Source: Methylomonas rivi | GTDB taxonomy: Bacteria > Pseudomonadota > Gammaproteobacteria > Methylococcales > Methylomonadaceae | Assembly (NCBI RefSeq): GCF_024505165.1 | Contig: NZ_JANIBK010000031.1 | Coordinates: 1 to 36,530, forward strand | DNA length: 36,530 nt | Direction: 5' to 3' | Position numbers and translations under genes: made by a program | In this document: positions 8,317 through 15,997 of the stretch, in pieces | Numbering within the stretch: position 1 is the stretch's first letter | How the letters are laid out: each line of letters opens with the position of its first letter | Notes under the pieces: generated by a model | The model's input: the letters and a program-made list of their open reading frames with translations, nothing else | Told to the model about the DNA's origin: nothing | Databases searched by the model: none

Positions 8317-8887
8317 AGTAGATTCCCCCATGATGTTTCGTAGTAAGCGACAGTCGTCGCATGATCAGTTGGGCGCGCCGCCAACCGCCGGCAACCCTTG
8401 GGGAGTTAAAACCTGAATGGCTGTTCGGCGCGCTCGCGGTATAAAGTAGGGAGAAAGCGTCCGCTTGTTAAATGTATAAGCTTCATCCCATCATCAAGAC
8501 TGTTCATATGGGGATTTCAGGATTTGTGCTTGCGGCGGATTTGGGTACAAGATAGGCTGGATTTTGAGCGGTGGGAGGCGGGCAATACCTGCCGACCGGG
8601 GTAACTATCCAATTACAATAGTTCAGGTATCGGGTGACTCAGCCGAATGTCGGTATTCGGCAAGCAAATCGACTTTATGACTGCGTCACTCGGCCATCTG
8701 CGGACAGACGAAACAAAAGTGCCAATGGCAGCAGTCCCGTGAAATGAGTCATCCGTAAAACTTGGCTTTGTTTACATTTTTTACACTTATAATGAGCAGA
8801 TTCTGATAGCTCTCAAGAAACTCTTTGGAATTGTTGTTTTTGGTGATGGGCAATTTGTTAGGCGAAGAATGAATCGATTTGATAAGT
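8317..8887. other. Divergent non-coding spacer between pxmA and the DUF262 gene
   Basis: No convincing gene. It should hold the pxm promoter (minus) and the cassette promoter (plus). A 7-bp hairpin GCCGAAT / ATTCGGC lies at 8642-8661. The sequence grows A+T-rich from about 8740, matching the cassette rather than pxm, so the join of the foreign segment may be near there. I could not find a convincing -35/-10 pair for pxmA. Confidence 0.5.
8788..8793 (+). promoter_or_regulatory. Probable -10 box for the DUF262 cassette
   Basis: Perfect TATAAT in an A+T-rich stretch, 94 bases before the ATG at 8888. The -35 is poor: nothing better than a T-rich TTTG/TTTACA run lies upstream, at the wrong spacing. 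Confidence 0.35.
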
Positions 8888-10069
8888 ATGGATAACGAAA
8901 ACTTGCAAGAACAAGAGTTATTGGAAGAATTGACTTCTGATCAGCAGCGCACTGGAATAGAGGTTGAGAAAACATCTGATGACTCTGCAGCAATAGTCGA
9001 GCCGTTCGATCCTGAGAAGATCGATGTCAAAACTAAACCTATGACGGTTGATTTGATCATGGCAAGGATTCGAGGCGGCGATGAAGAGATAGACTTAATG
9101 CCCGACTTTCAGCGTCGGGCCGGCATTTGGGACTTGACTAGAAAATCGCGCCTCATTGAGTCTTTGCTGCTACGGATCCCTTTACCTGTATTTTATGTTG
9201 CATCGAATCAACATGATTGCTGGTCTGTAGTTGATGGCCTTCAACGTATCACGACACTTAAAGAGTTCATTCATGACAAAGTGTTGGTGTTGCAAGGCCT
9301 AGAGTTTCTTCATAAGCTGAACGGCAAAAAATTCGTTGACCTTAGTCGGCAGATGCAACGCCGAATCTTGGAAAGCGAAGTAACCGTTCACATAATACAG
9401 CCGGGTACTCCGTCGCCGGTTATGTTTAATATCTTTAAGCGCATCAACACCGGCGGATTGCCGTTATCGGCACAGGAAATTCGTCACGCGATAAAGCAAG
9501 GAGCCGCAACAAAATTACTAAAGGAATTGGCTGAATCCAGAAATTTTAAAGAGGCCACTCGCAACAGTATTCGTGACGAACGCATGGCCGATCGGGAGTG
9601 CGTACTCAGATTTTGCGCTTTTTACATTAATCCTCCGGATAAATACAATACCGGTGATCTCGATGCATTGTTAATTCAAACCATGGATGAAATCAATTCG
9701 TGGCCGAGTAATAAAATTCAGGATCTAACCAAATGCTTCAAAAATACGATGGATGCAGCAAAGCGACTTTTTGGGAAATGGGCGTTTCGAAAATATTACG
9801 GTTCCGGATATAGGTTAAGCCCAATTAACAAGGCGCTTTTCGAAGTATGGGCTGTACATTTATCAAAACTTTCGAAAGCAGAGATAGATTATCTTGAGAA
9901 ACATCGTGATGACCTCATGAAGAGATTCGCATACCTAATGGTAAAAGATTATTCATTCCAATCGTCGATTTCAGTCGCTACCGGCTCTGTCTCAAATGTA
10001 AAGGAGCGGTTTAGTAAAATCGAAAAGTTGATTCAGGAGGTTATACATGCTGAAAAAGCTGCATCTTGA
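8888..10069 (+). CDS. DUF262 (GmrSD/ParB-like) domain protein, first gene of putative defence cassette
   Basis: A 393-residue protein with an acidic N-terminus (1-45) and then a DUF262 domain. Seen: DFQRR (73-77), VDGLQR (115-120) and FKRINTGGLPLSAQEIRHA (183-201), all hallmarks of the DUF262/COG1479 family. In GmrSD-type type IV restriction enzymes this fold uses NTPs and cuts modified DNA. No HNH (DUF1524) domain follows, so only the N-terminal module is present and nuclease activity is unproven. The frame opens with TTG at 8879, but ATG 8888 is preferred. Its last 23 bases overlap the ATPase gene, so the two are translationally coupled. Base use is clearly more A+T-rich than in the neighbouring pxm and core genes, which suggests horizontal transfer. 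Confidence 0.88.
   Translation: MDNENLQEQELLEELTSDQQRTGIEVEKTSDDSAAIVEPFDPEKIDVKTKPMTVDLIMARIRGGDEEIDLMPDFQRRAGIWDLTRKSRLIESLLLRIPLPVFYVASNQHDCWSVVDGLQRITTLKEFIHDKVLVLQGLEFLHKLNGKKFVDLSRQMQRRILESEVTVHIIQPGTPSPVMFNIFKRINTGGLPLSAQEIRHAIKQGAATKLLKELAESRNFKEATRNSIRDERMADRECVLRFCAFYINPPDKYNTGDLDALLIQTMDEINSWPSNKIQDLTKCFKNTMDAAKRLFGKWAFRKYYGSGYRLSPINKALFEVWAVHLSKLSKAEIDYLEKHRDDLMKRFAYLMVKDYSFQSSISVATGSVSNVKERFSKIEKLIQEVIHAEKAAS
10035..10040 (+). promoter_or_regulatory. Strong Shine-Dalgarno of the ATPase gene
   Basis: AGGAGG, six bases before ATG 10047 and inside the end of the DUF262 coding region. It fixes the start of the ATPase gene. Confidence 0.85.
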
Positions 10070-11147
10070 AAACTTCAAGGGATTTAAGGCACTAGAAATT
10101 CCATTTCGCAACGTCACGCTGCTTGCCGGATTGAACAGTGCGGGTAAAAGTTCGGTAATACAAGCACTCTTGCTTTTGAAACAGATCGATTATCAACGAG
10201 ATCCAAGCACTGATCACATCGAATTATTTCCCAATGGCGACTACGTATCTCAGGGCAGTGGTCGAGAGTTGTTATACGAGTTTGCCGAAACTGATGAAAT
10301 ATTGATAGCTTGTGAAACGTCTGAGCAATCGCATTCTTGGCGTTTCAAATACAATCCCCAGACTCACCGGCTTGTTACAGAGGATATATTCGGGCGCAAC
10401 GATTTGGCGACCCTTGACCAGTTACGGTTTTCCTATCTAAGCGCGGAACGTTGGGGTCCGAGGTTGACCTATCCATATGAAGATGTGGAGCAAACAAAAG
10501 GATTAGGTATTTACGGCGAATATGCGATTCGCTACCTAATCGAACATGGCGATGCGCCAGTCGAAAATATTGCCGCACGCCATCCGGCAGCTAAAGGCGA
10601 TAGCCTTATTCATCACGTTCAGGCATGGTTAGGCGAGCTTAGTCCCGGTGTACGAATAGATGTGAAACCGCTACGTGACGCCGGAGTTTCTCTGCTAGGC
10701 TATGGTTTCGAACGGCGAGGCGATGTGGCTTCGCGTTATTATAGGCCAACTCATGTTGGCTTCGGGTTGACGTATTGTTTGCCACTCGTAGTGGCTATGC
10801 TTTCTGCTGAGCCTGGCACCGTATTACTATTGGAAAACCCTGAGGCTCACTTACATCCACGAGGCCAAGCCGAACTTGCAAGGTTGATTGCTTTGGTTGG
10901 TCGAAATGTGCAGGTTATTTTAGAGACCCACAGTGACCACGTCATGAATGGATTGCGTGTCGCAGTTCGTCGAGAAGAGTTAGCACCTGAAAACGTCGCA
11001 TTTCATTACTTCCAACGTGAAGGGACAAATGCCTATATAGAAACACCGGAAATTGATGCTAACGGTAGGCTTTCCTTCTGGCCTGACGGCTTTTTTGATG
11101 AACACGAACGCATGCTCGCGGCACTCGTTCGTAAATCGAAAACTTGA
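10047..11147 (+). CDS. SMC/OLD-like AAA ATPase (DUF3696-like), second gene of putative defence cassette
   Basis: A 366-residue ATPase of the ABC/SMC-like class used in OLD, RecF and many phage-defence proteins. The N-terminus KKLHLENFKGFKALEIPF is typical. Walker A is GLNSAGKSS (28-36), a signature-like HVGFGLTYCLPLV starts near 236, Walker B reads TVLLLENPEAHLHP (258-271), and the H-loop is ETHSDHV (293-299). ENPEAHLHP with GQAELARLIA is characteristic of the DUF3696/COG4938 group. There is no zinc-hook coiled coil (too short) and no TOPRIM nuclease domain, so an effector would have to be one of the two neighbouring proteins. It overlaps the DUF262 gene by 23 bases and ends 3 bases before the third gene. 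Confidence 0.9.
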   Translation: MLKKLHLENFKGFKALEIPFRNVTLLAGLNSAGKSSVIQALLLLKQIDYQRDPSTDHIELFPNGDYVSQGSGRELLYEFAETDEILIACETSEQSHSWRFKYNPQTHRLVTEDIFGRNDLATLDQLRFSYLSAERWGPRLTYPYEDVEQTKGLGIYGEYAIRYLIEHGDAPVENIAARHPAAKGDSLIHHVQAWLGELSPGVRIDVKPLRDAGVSLLGYGFERRGDVASRYYRPTHVGFGLTYCLPLVVAMLSAEPGTVLLLENPEAHLHPRGQAELARLIALVGRNVQVILETHSDHVMNGLRVAVRREELAPENVAFHYFQREGTNAYIETPEIDANGRLSFWPDGFFDEHERMLAALVRKSKT

Positions 11148-11150
11148 TAT

Positions 11151-12131
11151 ATGCGTATTCCAGATATCATTTTCAATGAAACATCGGTTAAAAGTTGTTC
11201 TGTTCCAGACTTAAATTCGGCACGTAAAGCTTTTGAAGAGTTTGTTTCGGTTATTGGCACACTAATTGACATAAGGGTCACTAATAATGTCGTCCGGTCT
11301 CAATGCTGCCTTCAGGATGTCCGTATATCAACACAGTCTGGTGATAAATGGGCTGTAGAAGATTGGTTATTTGATAACACCATAGATCGTGAAATGCGAT
11401 CCTTCGTATTGACACTCGATACAAAGATACCGATTGAAAACGGCGTATTACTTGATCAAGAGCTTGAAGACGCATTGATTGATCAAGAGTACCGCGTAGC
11501 CACCGCTGAAGGACCAGACTGTTTTGCAGTTGGATTCGCGATTTACAGTGGAGATATTGTCGTCAGCGTGCCCACGTCTCCTATATGGGACACGCATCAG
11601 CTCCGAGCATATGTTTGCAGTGACCTATCAATTATTCGAGAAGTTGTGGTTGACCATGCCTGCCGGGAAGGCCACTGCTATTTGCTCCAGGAACTGTTCG
11701 AGAAAAGATATATCAGCTCAGTTACCACAGCAGCGGAATTGAATTTTGAAAAGGAAAAGCTTTTTCCAAATCTACGATTCTCACCTGATGTGGCTGATCA
11801 GATCGAGCAGATCGAATCACGATATATTACCCGAGTGTTGGCAAAACTGGCCAAAATGAACGAAACAGCCGAAAACTGGCGTGACGCTGAATCAGTTACT
11901 CCGAGTTATCTATTTCAATGGCGAGGAGAAAGTGCTTCTACCATGAGCAACGCTGATTGCCTTGCCGCCCGTAAATTCCGCATGCCAGATGGCAATACAT
12001 TTGGCACATACGAAAATCATACTGATTTTTCTAAGAGCCACCGTGTTCATTTCATTGAAGACAGAAATGAACGCGACTTCATAATCGGTTATATCGGAAA
12101 TCATCTTCCGACGGTGCTTTTTCCACATTGA
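11151..12131 (+). CDS. Unrecognised protein, third gene of putative defence cassette
   Basis: A 326-residue soluble protein that I cannot assign to a family. It has no signal peptide or membrane helix. Visible features: an acidic, mixed alpha/beta N-terminal two thirds with scattered Cys (16, 52, 53, 124, 156, 171, 176), a helical stretch about 210-245, and a compact C-terminal end with MPDGNTFGTYENHTDFSKSH followed by RVHF and then IIGYIGNHLPT (311-321). This DG...H...RVHF...GYIGxHLP pattern looks like a conserved functional end, but I do not know its activity. It starts 3 bases after the ATPase stop with no Shine-Dalgarno of its own, so it depends on translation of the ATPase. Coupling and A+T-rich base use make it part of the same cassette, possibly the effector or specificity subunit. 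Confidence 0.8.
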   Translation: MRIPDIIFNETSVKSCSVPDLNSARKAFEEFVSVIGTLIDIRVTNNVVRSQCCLQDVRISTQSGDKWAVEDWLFDNTIDREMRSFVLTLDTKIPIENGVLLDQELEDALIDQEYRVATAEGPDCFAVGFAIYSGDIVVSVPTSPIWDTHQLRAYVCSDLSIIREVVVDHACREGHCYLLQELFEKRYISSVTTAAELNFEKEKLFPNLRFSPDVADQIEQIESRYITRVLAKLAKMNETAENWRDAESVTPSYLFQWRGESASTMSNADCLAARKFRMPDGNTFGTYENHTDFSKSHRVHFIEDRNERDFIIGYIGNHLPTVLFPH

Positions 12132-12213
12132 GTGTGGAAATATGAATAATAAAGGCTGACCGCTTAGCCGAGAAAGTTGTCATTGACTGGAAGCGGTTAC
12201 GAGCGACTAATAA

Positions 12214-12354
12214 GGGTCGTTTGTGACAATTCGCCACTTCCAAACGCTGCCATTCATTGCCGGCGTAATTCTATCGGCATGAGGGGTCGTTTTGTGGTTG
12301 GAATCGGTGGCTGGTTTGGACTGGCTTTTGCAGTTACCATGAAAGCTGGTTTCA
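12214..12354 (+). repeat. Copy A of a dispersed degenerate repeat, in the spacer after the cassette
   Basis: The 12132-12488 spacer carries no convincing gene. Bases 12214-12235 match 3792-3771 (minus) in 20 of 22 positions. Bases 12308-12354 match 13788-13834, including identical TGGCTGGTTTG and TGCAGTTACCATG blocks. A weak open frame (12177-12416) follows the repeat and is not called as a gene. The element marks the boundary between the defence cassette and the toxin-antitoxin modules. Confidence 0.6.
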
Positions 12355-12488
12355 GCCCGGCAGGATACGGTGAGGAACGAACCGCATCAATCGCGAACGA
12401 TGCGGTTCAATGTTAACCGATAGCTTGGGCAAGTTTCCACGCCATAATTACGCCCAAGCATTGAAAGACTATCAAGAGGACAGTTGCA

Positions 12489-12692
12489 ATGAAAACTACC
12501 ATTTCCCTGGACAACGCCGTACTGGAACAACTGCTGACTTACACCCAAGCCAAAACCACCAAGGAAAGCATTGCCAAAGCCATTGAAGAATACATCCTCT
12601 TTAAGCAACGTCAAGAATTGCTGAATTGCCGGGGGGCAGTCGATATTGAAGACAACTGGCAGCAATTGCGCGATTTGGAACGTCGATCATGA
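12489..12692 (+). CDS. vapB: VapB-type antitoxin
   Basis: A 67-residue protein starting MKTTISLDNAVLEQLLTYTQ, a short ribbon-helix-helix-like N-terminus (residues 2-45) of the kind that binds its own promoter. The acidic C-terminal tail (DIEDNWQQLRDLE) would wrap the toxin. AGAGGA precedes the ATG. Its stop overlaps the toxin start in the sequence ATGA, the usual arrangement of a type II toxin-antitoxin pair. Expected to be autoregulated with the toxin. Confidence 0.85.
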   Translation: MKTTISLDNAVLEQLLTYTQAKTTKESIAKAIEEYILFKQRQELLNCRGAVDIEDNWQQLRDLERRS

Positions 12693-13075
12693 AACGGGTA
12701 ATGATCGACACCTGCGCCTGGATCGACTTTTTCAAATCTAAAAACGGTCGTTTGGGTGATCAGGTTGCAGCATTAATTGAAACCAACCAAGCTGCCATAA
12801 CGGGTGTGGTCATTGCGGAATTGTTGCAAGGTGTTAAACAGGAAAAGGAAAGCCAGCGTTTAAGGCTGCTATTCCGGTCCATACATTACCTGCCAACCGA
12901 AGATAGCGATTGGTTCACGGCTGGGATACTCGCCCAACAATTACGAGCAAAAGGTTTAACCTTGCCGTTGACCGATGTTTTGATTGCCGTCATCGCCCAA
13001 CGTCATGCCATAACGGTTTTAACCTTGGACAAACATTTTCAACACCTTCCGGTCGAGCATTTTTGCGACGGGTAA
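12689..13075 (+). CDS. vapC: VapC-type PIN-domain toxin
   Basis: A 128-residue PIN-domain ribonuclease, normal in length. The four acidic residues expected for Mg2+-dependent RNA cleavage are present: Asp7 (MIDTCAWIDFF), Glu44 (VIAELLQG), Asp96 (LPLTDVLIAVIAQ) and Asp114 (VLTLDKHF). It should be inhibited by the overlapping upstream antitoxin. VapC toxins typically cut tRNA or rRNA, but the target cannot be told from sequence. The pair appears intact, unlike the second PIN module just downstream. Confidence 0.9.
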   Translation: MKRVMIDTCAWIDFFKSKNGRLGDQVAALIETNQAAITGVVIAELLQGVKQEKESQRLRLLFRSIHYLPTEDSDWFTAGILAQQLRAKGLTLPLTDVLIAVIAQRHAITVLTLDKHFQHLPVEHFCDG

Positions 13076-13103
13076 ACCGGAGCAAACTGTTATGGAGACA
13101 AAA

Positions 13104-13336
13104 ATGTCCATCGCCGAAACCATCTACCAACACGTCAAATTCTTGCCACAAGCCAAGGCTTTGGAAGTGCTTCAGTTTGTCGGGGATTTCTGGAATCCAA
13201 ATCCGATTCAACAATCGAAACCGGTGCCAACGAGGCTATGTCGAGTTTTCTGCAAAGCCTGCCGGTCGGTCAACGTAGCGACGCGGAAATAAATACCGAA
13301 TTTCAAGCGTTGCGCGATGAATGGGATAGGCCATGA
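13104..13336 (+). pseudogene. Antitoxin of second PIN module, frameshifted
   Basis: MSIAETIYQHVKFLPQAKAL begins a DUF2281-like antitoxin, with GGAG six bases before ATG 13104. Near the T-run at 13187-13189 the frame breaks. The original frame runs on as an unlikely basic tail to 13292, while the alternative frame continues sensibly as FLESKSDSTIETGANEAMSS and ends at ALRDEWDRP, with its TGA overlapping the next gene start in ATGA. One lost T (GATTTTCTGG to GATTTCTGG) explains it. The toxin-neutralising C-terminus is therefore not made in frame unless ribosomes slip. Confidence 0.8.
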
Positions 13337-13734
13337 AGCTGTTCCCGGATGCCTGCAGCATCTTTATTTGCTCGAATCGCAACAAGATCAGGGGCGGGAC
13401 CCGTTTGCTGATCAATCAGGCTCTACAGGCGAAAACTCAACTGGTGATATCCCGATTGTCATTTCTGGAATGCCGGGTATTGCCGCTGAAAGCCAAAAAT
13501 CCGGAATTGCTGAATTGCTATGACCGCTTTTTTCGGTTACCGGCTTTGGAAGTGGTCGAACTTGATGCAACCGTCATCGATATAGCCACCGAGTTGCGAG
13601 CCAACCATCCCGGTTCCCTACGCACACCCGATGCCATCCAGCTGGCTTGCGCTATAACGTCCGGCGCGGATCAGTTTCTGACGGGCGATAAAAAGTTGGC
13701 AGCCATTCAGGAAATTAAAGTCACTGTGGTTTGA
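13333..13734 (+). CDS. Second PIN-domain protein, probably a decayed toxin
   Basis: A 133-residue PIN-like open frame. Asp6, Glu46, Asp100 and Asp119 sit at the four catalytic positions. Residues about 10-21 (IFICSNRNKIRG) look wrong for the first strand and helix of this family, whereas the neighbouring frame over the same bases reads YLLESQQDQ, the sort of sequence expected after DACSI. This points to two compensating indels, near 13361-13370 and 13391-13400. Pro5 where a hydrophobic residue is normal is also odd. With its antitoxin frameshifted, a weakened or dead toxin would make sense. Confidence 0.7.
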   Translation: MKLFPDACSIFICSNRNKIRGGTRLLINQALQAKTQLVISRLSFLECRVLPLKAKNPELLNCYDRFFRLPALEVVELDATVIDIATELRANHPGSLRTPDAIQLACAITSGADQFLTGDKKLAAIQEIKVTVV

Positions 13735-13787
13735 CCATCACCTAAATGCTGAAAATTTGAGCATACGTTATCCTTCAAGCGTAATAG

Positions 13788-13834
13788 CTGGCTGGTTTGA
13801 GGTGGCCTATGCAGTTACCATGCAGCCTGTCTTT
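13788..13834 (+). repeat. Copy B (partial) of the dispersed repeat
   Basis: Matches 12308-12354 over about 47 bases with small indels: TGGCTGGTTTG, then TGCAGTTACCATG, then TTTCAG. It ends immediately before the LysR ribosome-binding site. Confidence 0.6.
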
Positions 13835-13850
13835 CAGTGAGGAATGGAAT

Positions 13851-14786
13851 ATGTCCAATCTCCGCAATTTCGATTTAAACCTATTGTTGGCTTTCGATGT
13901 GTTGATGCAGGAACGCAATGTCACCCGTGCGGCCGAGCGCATGTTCGTCACGCAGTCGGCGATGAGCCATACCTTGCATCGTTTGCGCCAGCAATTGGAC
14001 GATCCGCTGCTGGTCAAAACGCCCAGCGGCATGCAGCCAACCGATCGCTCATTGGCGTTAGTGGCTCCCGTGCGTAGCCTACTGCTGGAAATGGAACGCC
14101 TGCTGGAACCGCCGCAGGCCTTTGACCCGACAACCAGCCAGCGCCGCTTTACCATCGCCGCCACCGATTACATGGAGTTTTTGCTATTGCCTGAGTTTTC
14201 CCGCTTGATCGAGCAAACCGCGCCCGGCGTCGACATCCATATCAAACGCACGGAATCGGTATTTCCGGTGACGCCATTGGAAAACGGCAGTCTGGATGTG
14301 GTGCTCGGTTTTGCTTCGGTTTTGGAGCCGCCGGCACAGCTAAACTGCGAGCATTTATTTGTCGACCAGATGGCCTGCGTGGTCCGTAAAGACCATCCTA
14401 AAATCCGCCATGCGCCTACGCTGGAGGAATACCTGGCGGCTGGCCACATGCTGATTTCGCGCACCGGCAGTCAGGTCGGCGTGATCGATGAAAAGCTGGC
14501 TGAGCTGGGCCTGGAACGGCGCATCAATTTGATCGTGCCGCATTTTTTATCGGCACCGTTGATCGTGGCGGAAACCGATATGATTTTGTCCTTACCTTAT
14601 CGCTTGGCGGCGCAATTTCGGAGACTGGTGGCGTTGAAGATTTTGCCGGTGCCGCTAGAACTTCCGAACTACGATCTGGCGATGATCTGGCATCCGTTGC
14701 GGGAAAAAGACCCGGCCCATTGCTGGCTGCGCGAGCAGATCATGGCAATAGGCCGTAACATCGATGCTACGGCCATAGCACTTTAG
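13851..14786 (+). CDS. LysR-family transcriptional regulator
   Basis: A 311-residue LTTR. The N-terminal winged helix-turn-helix covers about 6-65, with NVTRAAERMFVTQSAMSHTL as the helix-turn-helix and the wing LDDPLLVKTPSGMQPT. The substrate-binding domain follows (about 90-300), in the style of the NodD/PcpR-like branch. A frame opens earlier at 13797, but GAGG just before ATG 13851 and the usual start MSNLRNFDLNLLLAFD fix the start. Its TAG overlaps the stop of the convergent secreted protein gene, the likeliest visible target, although LysR genes usually regulate divergent neighbours. Ligand unknown. Confidence 0.92.
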   Translation: MSNLRNFDLNLLLAFDVLMQERNVTRAAERMFVTQSAMSHTLHRLRQQLDDPLLVKTPSGMQPTDRSLALVAPVRSLLLEMERLLEPPQAFDPTTSQRRFTIAATDYMEFLLLPEFSRLIEQTAPGVDIHIKRTESVFPVTPLENGSLDVVLGFASVLEPPAQLNCEHLFVDQMACVVRKDHPKIRHAPTLEEYLAAGHMLISRTGSQVGVIDEKLAELGLERRINLIVPHFLSAPLIVAETDMILSLPYRLAAQFRRLVALKILPVPLELPNYDLAMIWHPLREKDPAHCWLREQIMAIGRNIDATAIAL

Positions 14787-15874
14787 CGCCCCGGTAACCC
14801 CGTCGCCAGAGCTTTCACCTTTAACAGATAGTAAGGCGATTTGGATTGCGCATCGCCGCCGTTGAGCGTTGCCGAGCGATGCAGGCGATTGACCACGGCA
14901 AACAGTCCGTCAGGGCCGAAGCTGAATGAATCGACCCAGGACAGTCTGGGGCATTGCGCCAGTTGTCGGTATTTGCGGTCGGTGCCGATTACGCCGATGG
15001 CATTGTTGGCAAGATCGCCCAGATAGATGTTGTTATTCTTATCGATGCTGATACCGTCCGAGATCGGTTTGCCGCTATAGCGTTCCACCCGGCTGGCGAG
15101 CTGTTGCGCCGTTAAAGACTCGTCGACCAAATCGGCGGCCTTAACGCGGTACAAACTTAGCCCATGCATAGGGCCAAAATATACCCATTCGTTAGCCAAA
15201 TCCTCGGTGATCGGATTGACGCCGATATGCGGCCTGACCAATTCGCCGGCAGTTGTTTTAACTTGAATCGGCACGTTGTCGATGACAAGATCGACGTTTT
15301 CCGGCACCACGCTGGCATGGCCTTCCAACACCCGCCGCGCGGCGCCGGTATAGAGATTGACCACAATCAACGCCGCATTGCCGCCGCCGGCCGGATCGCT
15401 GATGTAGGCATGATTGTGCCTGGCATCCAGCGCAAAATCGTTGACGAAGGCGTCCTTGGGCGCAATCGGCGTTGGCAGGTAAATCAGTCGTTGCAATTTA
15501 TCGGTCTTGGTATTCCAGCCGACCAGTTTGGGCGTCACGCCGCTACGCATGCCGTTATCCAGCATCCACACCGTGCCGTTGGCATCCGAACGTATGCCCA
15601 ATACCGAATCAAGCTTGACCGCCGCAGTCGAATTGGCCGCCGACCATGCTCGATTGGGGAAAGGGATCAACTTGTGGTCCTTGTATTCCACTACGGCGTA
15701 TTGCGGTTGATAAAACTGATGTTGGCTCATCACGATCCGGCCGTTGGCGGTTGCCGTGACATTGCCCGGCCCGGTATCCAATTCGGCCAATACCTCAAAG
15801 TGTGAGTTGCCGGCCGCAAAGACGTACCCACTCGCCAACAGCATAACGATACCCAGTGTTTTAAAAATTTTCAT
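14783..15874 (-). CDS. Secreted major royal jelly/yellow-family protein (L-dopachrome tautomerase-related)
   Basis: A 363-residue protein with a signal peptide (MKIFKTLGIVMLLASGYVFA) and then a six-bladed beta-propeller of the MRJP/yellow type. Recognisable blocks: GIRSDANGTVWMLDNGMR, LVGWNTKTDKL, FVNDFALDARHNHAYISDP, AARRVLEGHASVVPE and SDGISIDKNNNIYLGDLANN. Bacterial members are mostly uncharacterised and are related in fold to SMP-30/gluconolactonase. It should act in the periplasm or outside the cell. The start is the ATG at 15874, preceded by GGGGA at a normal distance; the frame itself opens at a TTG further up. It converges on the LysR gene with overlapping stops. Confidence 0.85.
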   Translation of the reverse strand: MKIFKTLGIVMLLASGYVFAAGNSHFEVLAELDTGPGNVTATANGRIVMSQHQFYQPQYAVVEYKDHKLIPFPNRAWSAANSTAAVKLDSVLGIRSDANGTVWMLDNGMRSGVTPKLVGWNTKTDKLQRLIYLPTPIAPKDAFVNDFALDARHNHAYISDPAGGGNAALIVVNLYTGAARRVLEGHASVVPENVDLVIDNVPIQVKTTAGELVRPHIGVNPITEDLANEWVYFGPMHGLSLYRVKAADLVDESLTAQQLASRVERYSGKPISDGISIDKNNNIYLGDLANNAIGVIGTDRKYRQLAQCPRLSWVDSFSFGPDGLFAVVNRLHRSATLNGGDAQSKSPYYLLKVKALATGLPGR

Positions 15875-15997
15875 GGTTTTCCCCAAAAGTTAATTGACTT
15901 GGCACACCATACTGAAGTGCTGGGGAGGCGTGAAATGAAGTTTATTAATGGTGCCATGGGCAAAATTGATGTAACGCCAGGTGCTCGATCGGCGAGT

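Noticed and set aside
8486-8500. TTGAT half-site in the pxmA upstream region, possible FNR/Anr box
   Set aside because: Only one half fits; the second half of a TTGAT-N4-ATCAA box is missing, so oxygen control by FNR is not supported here.
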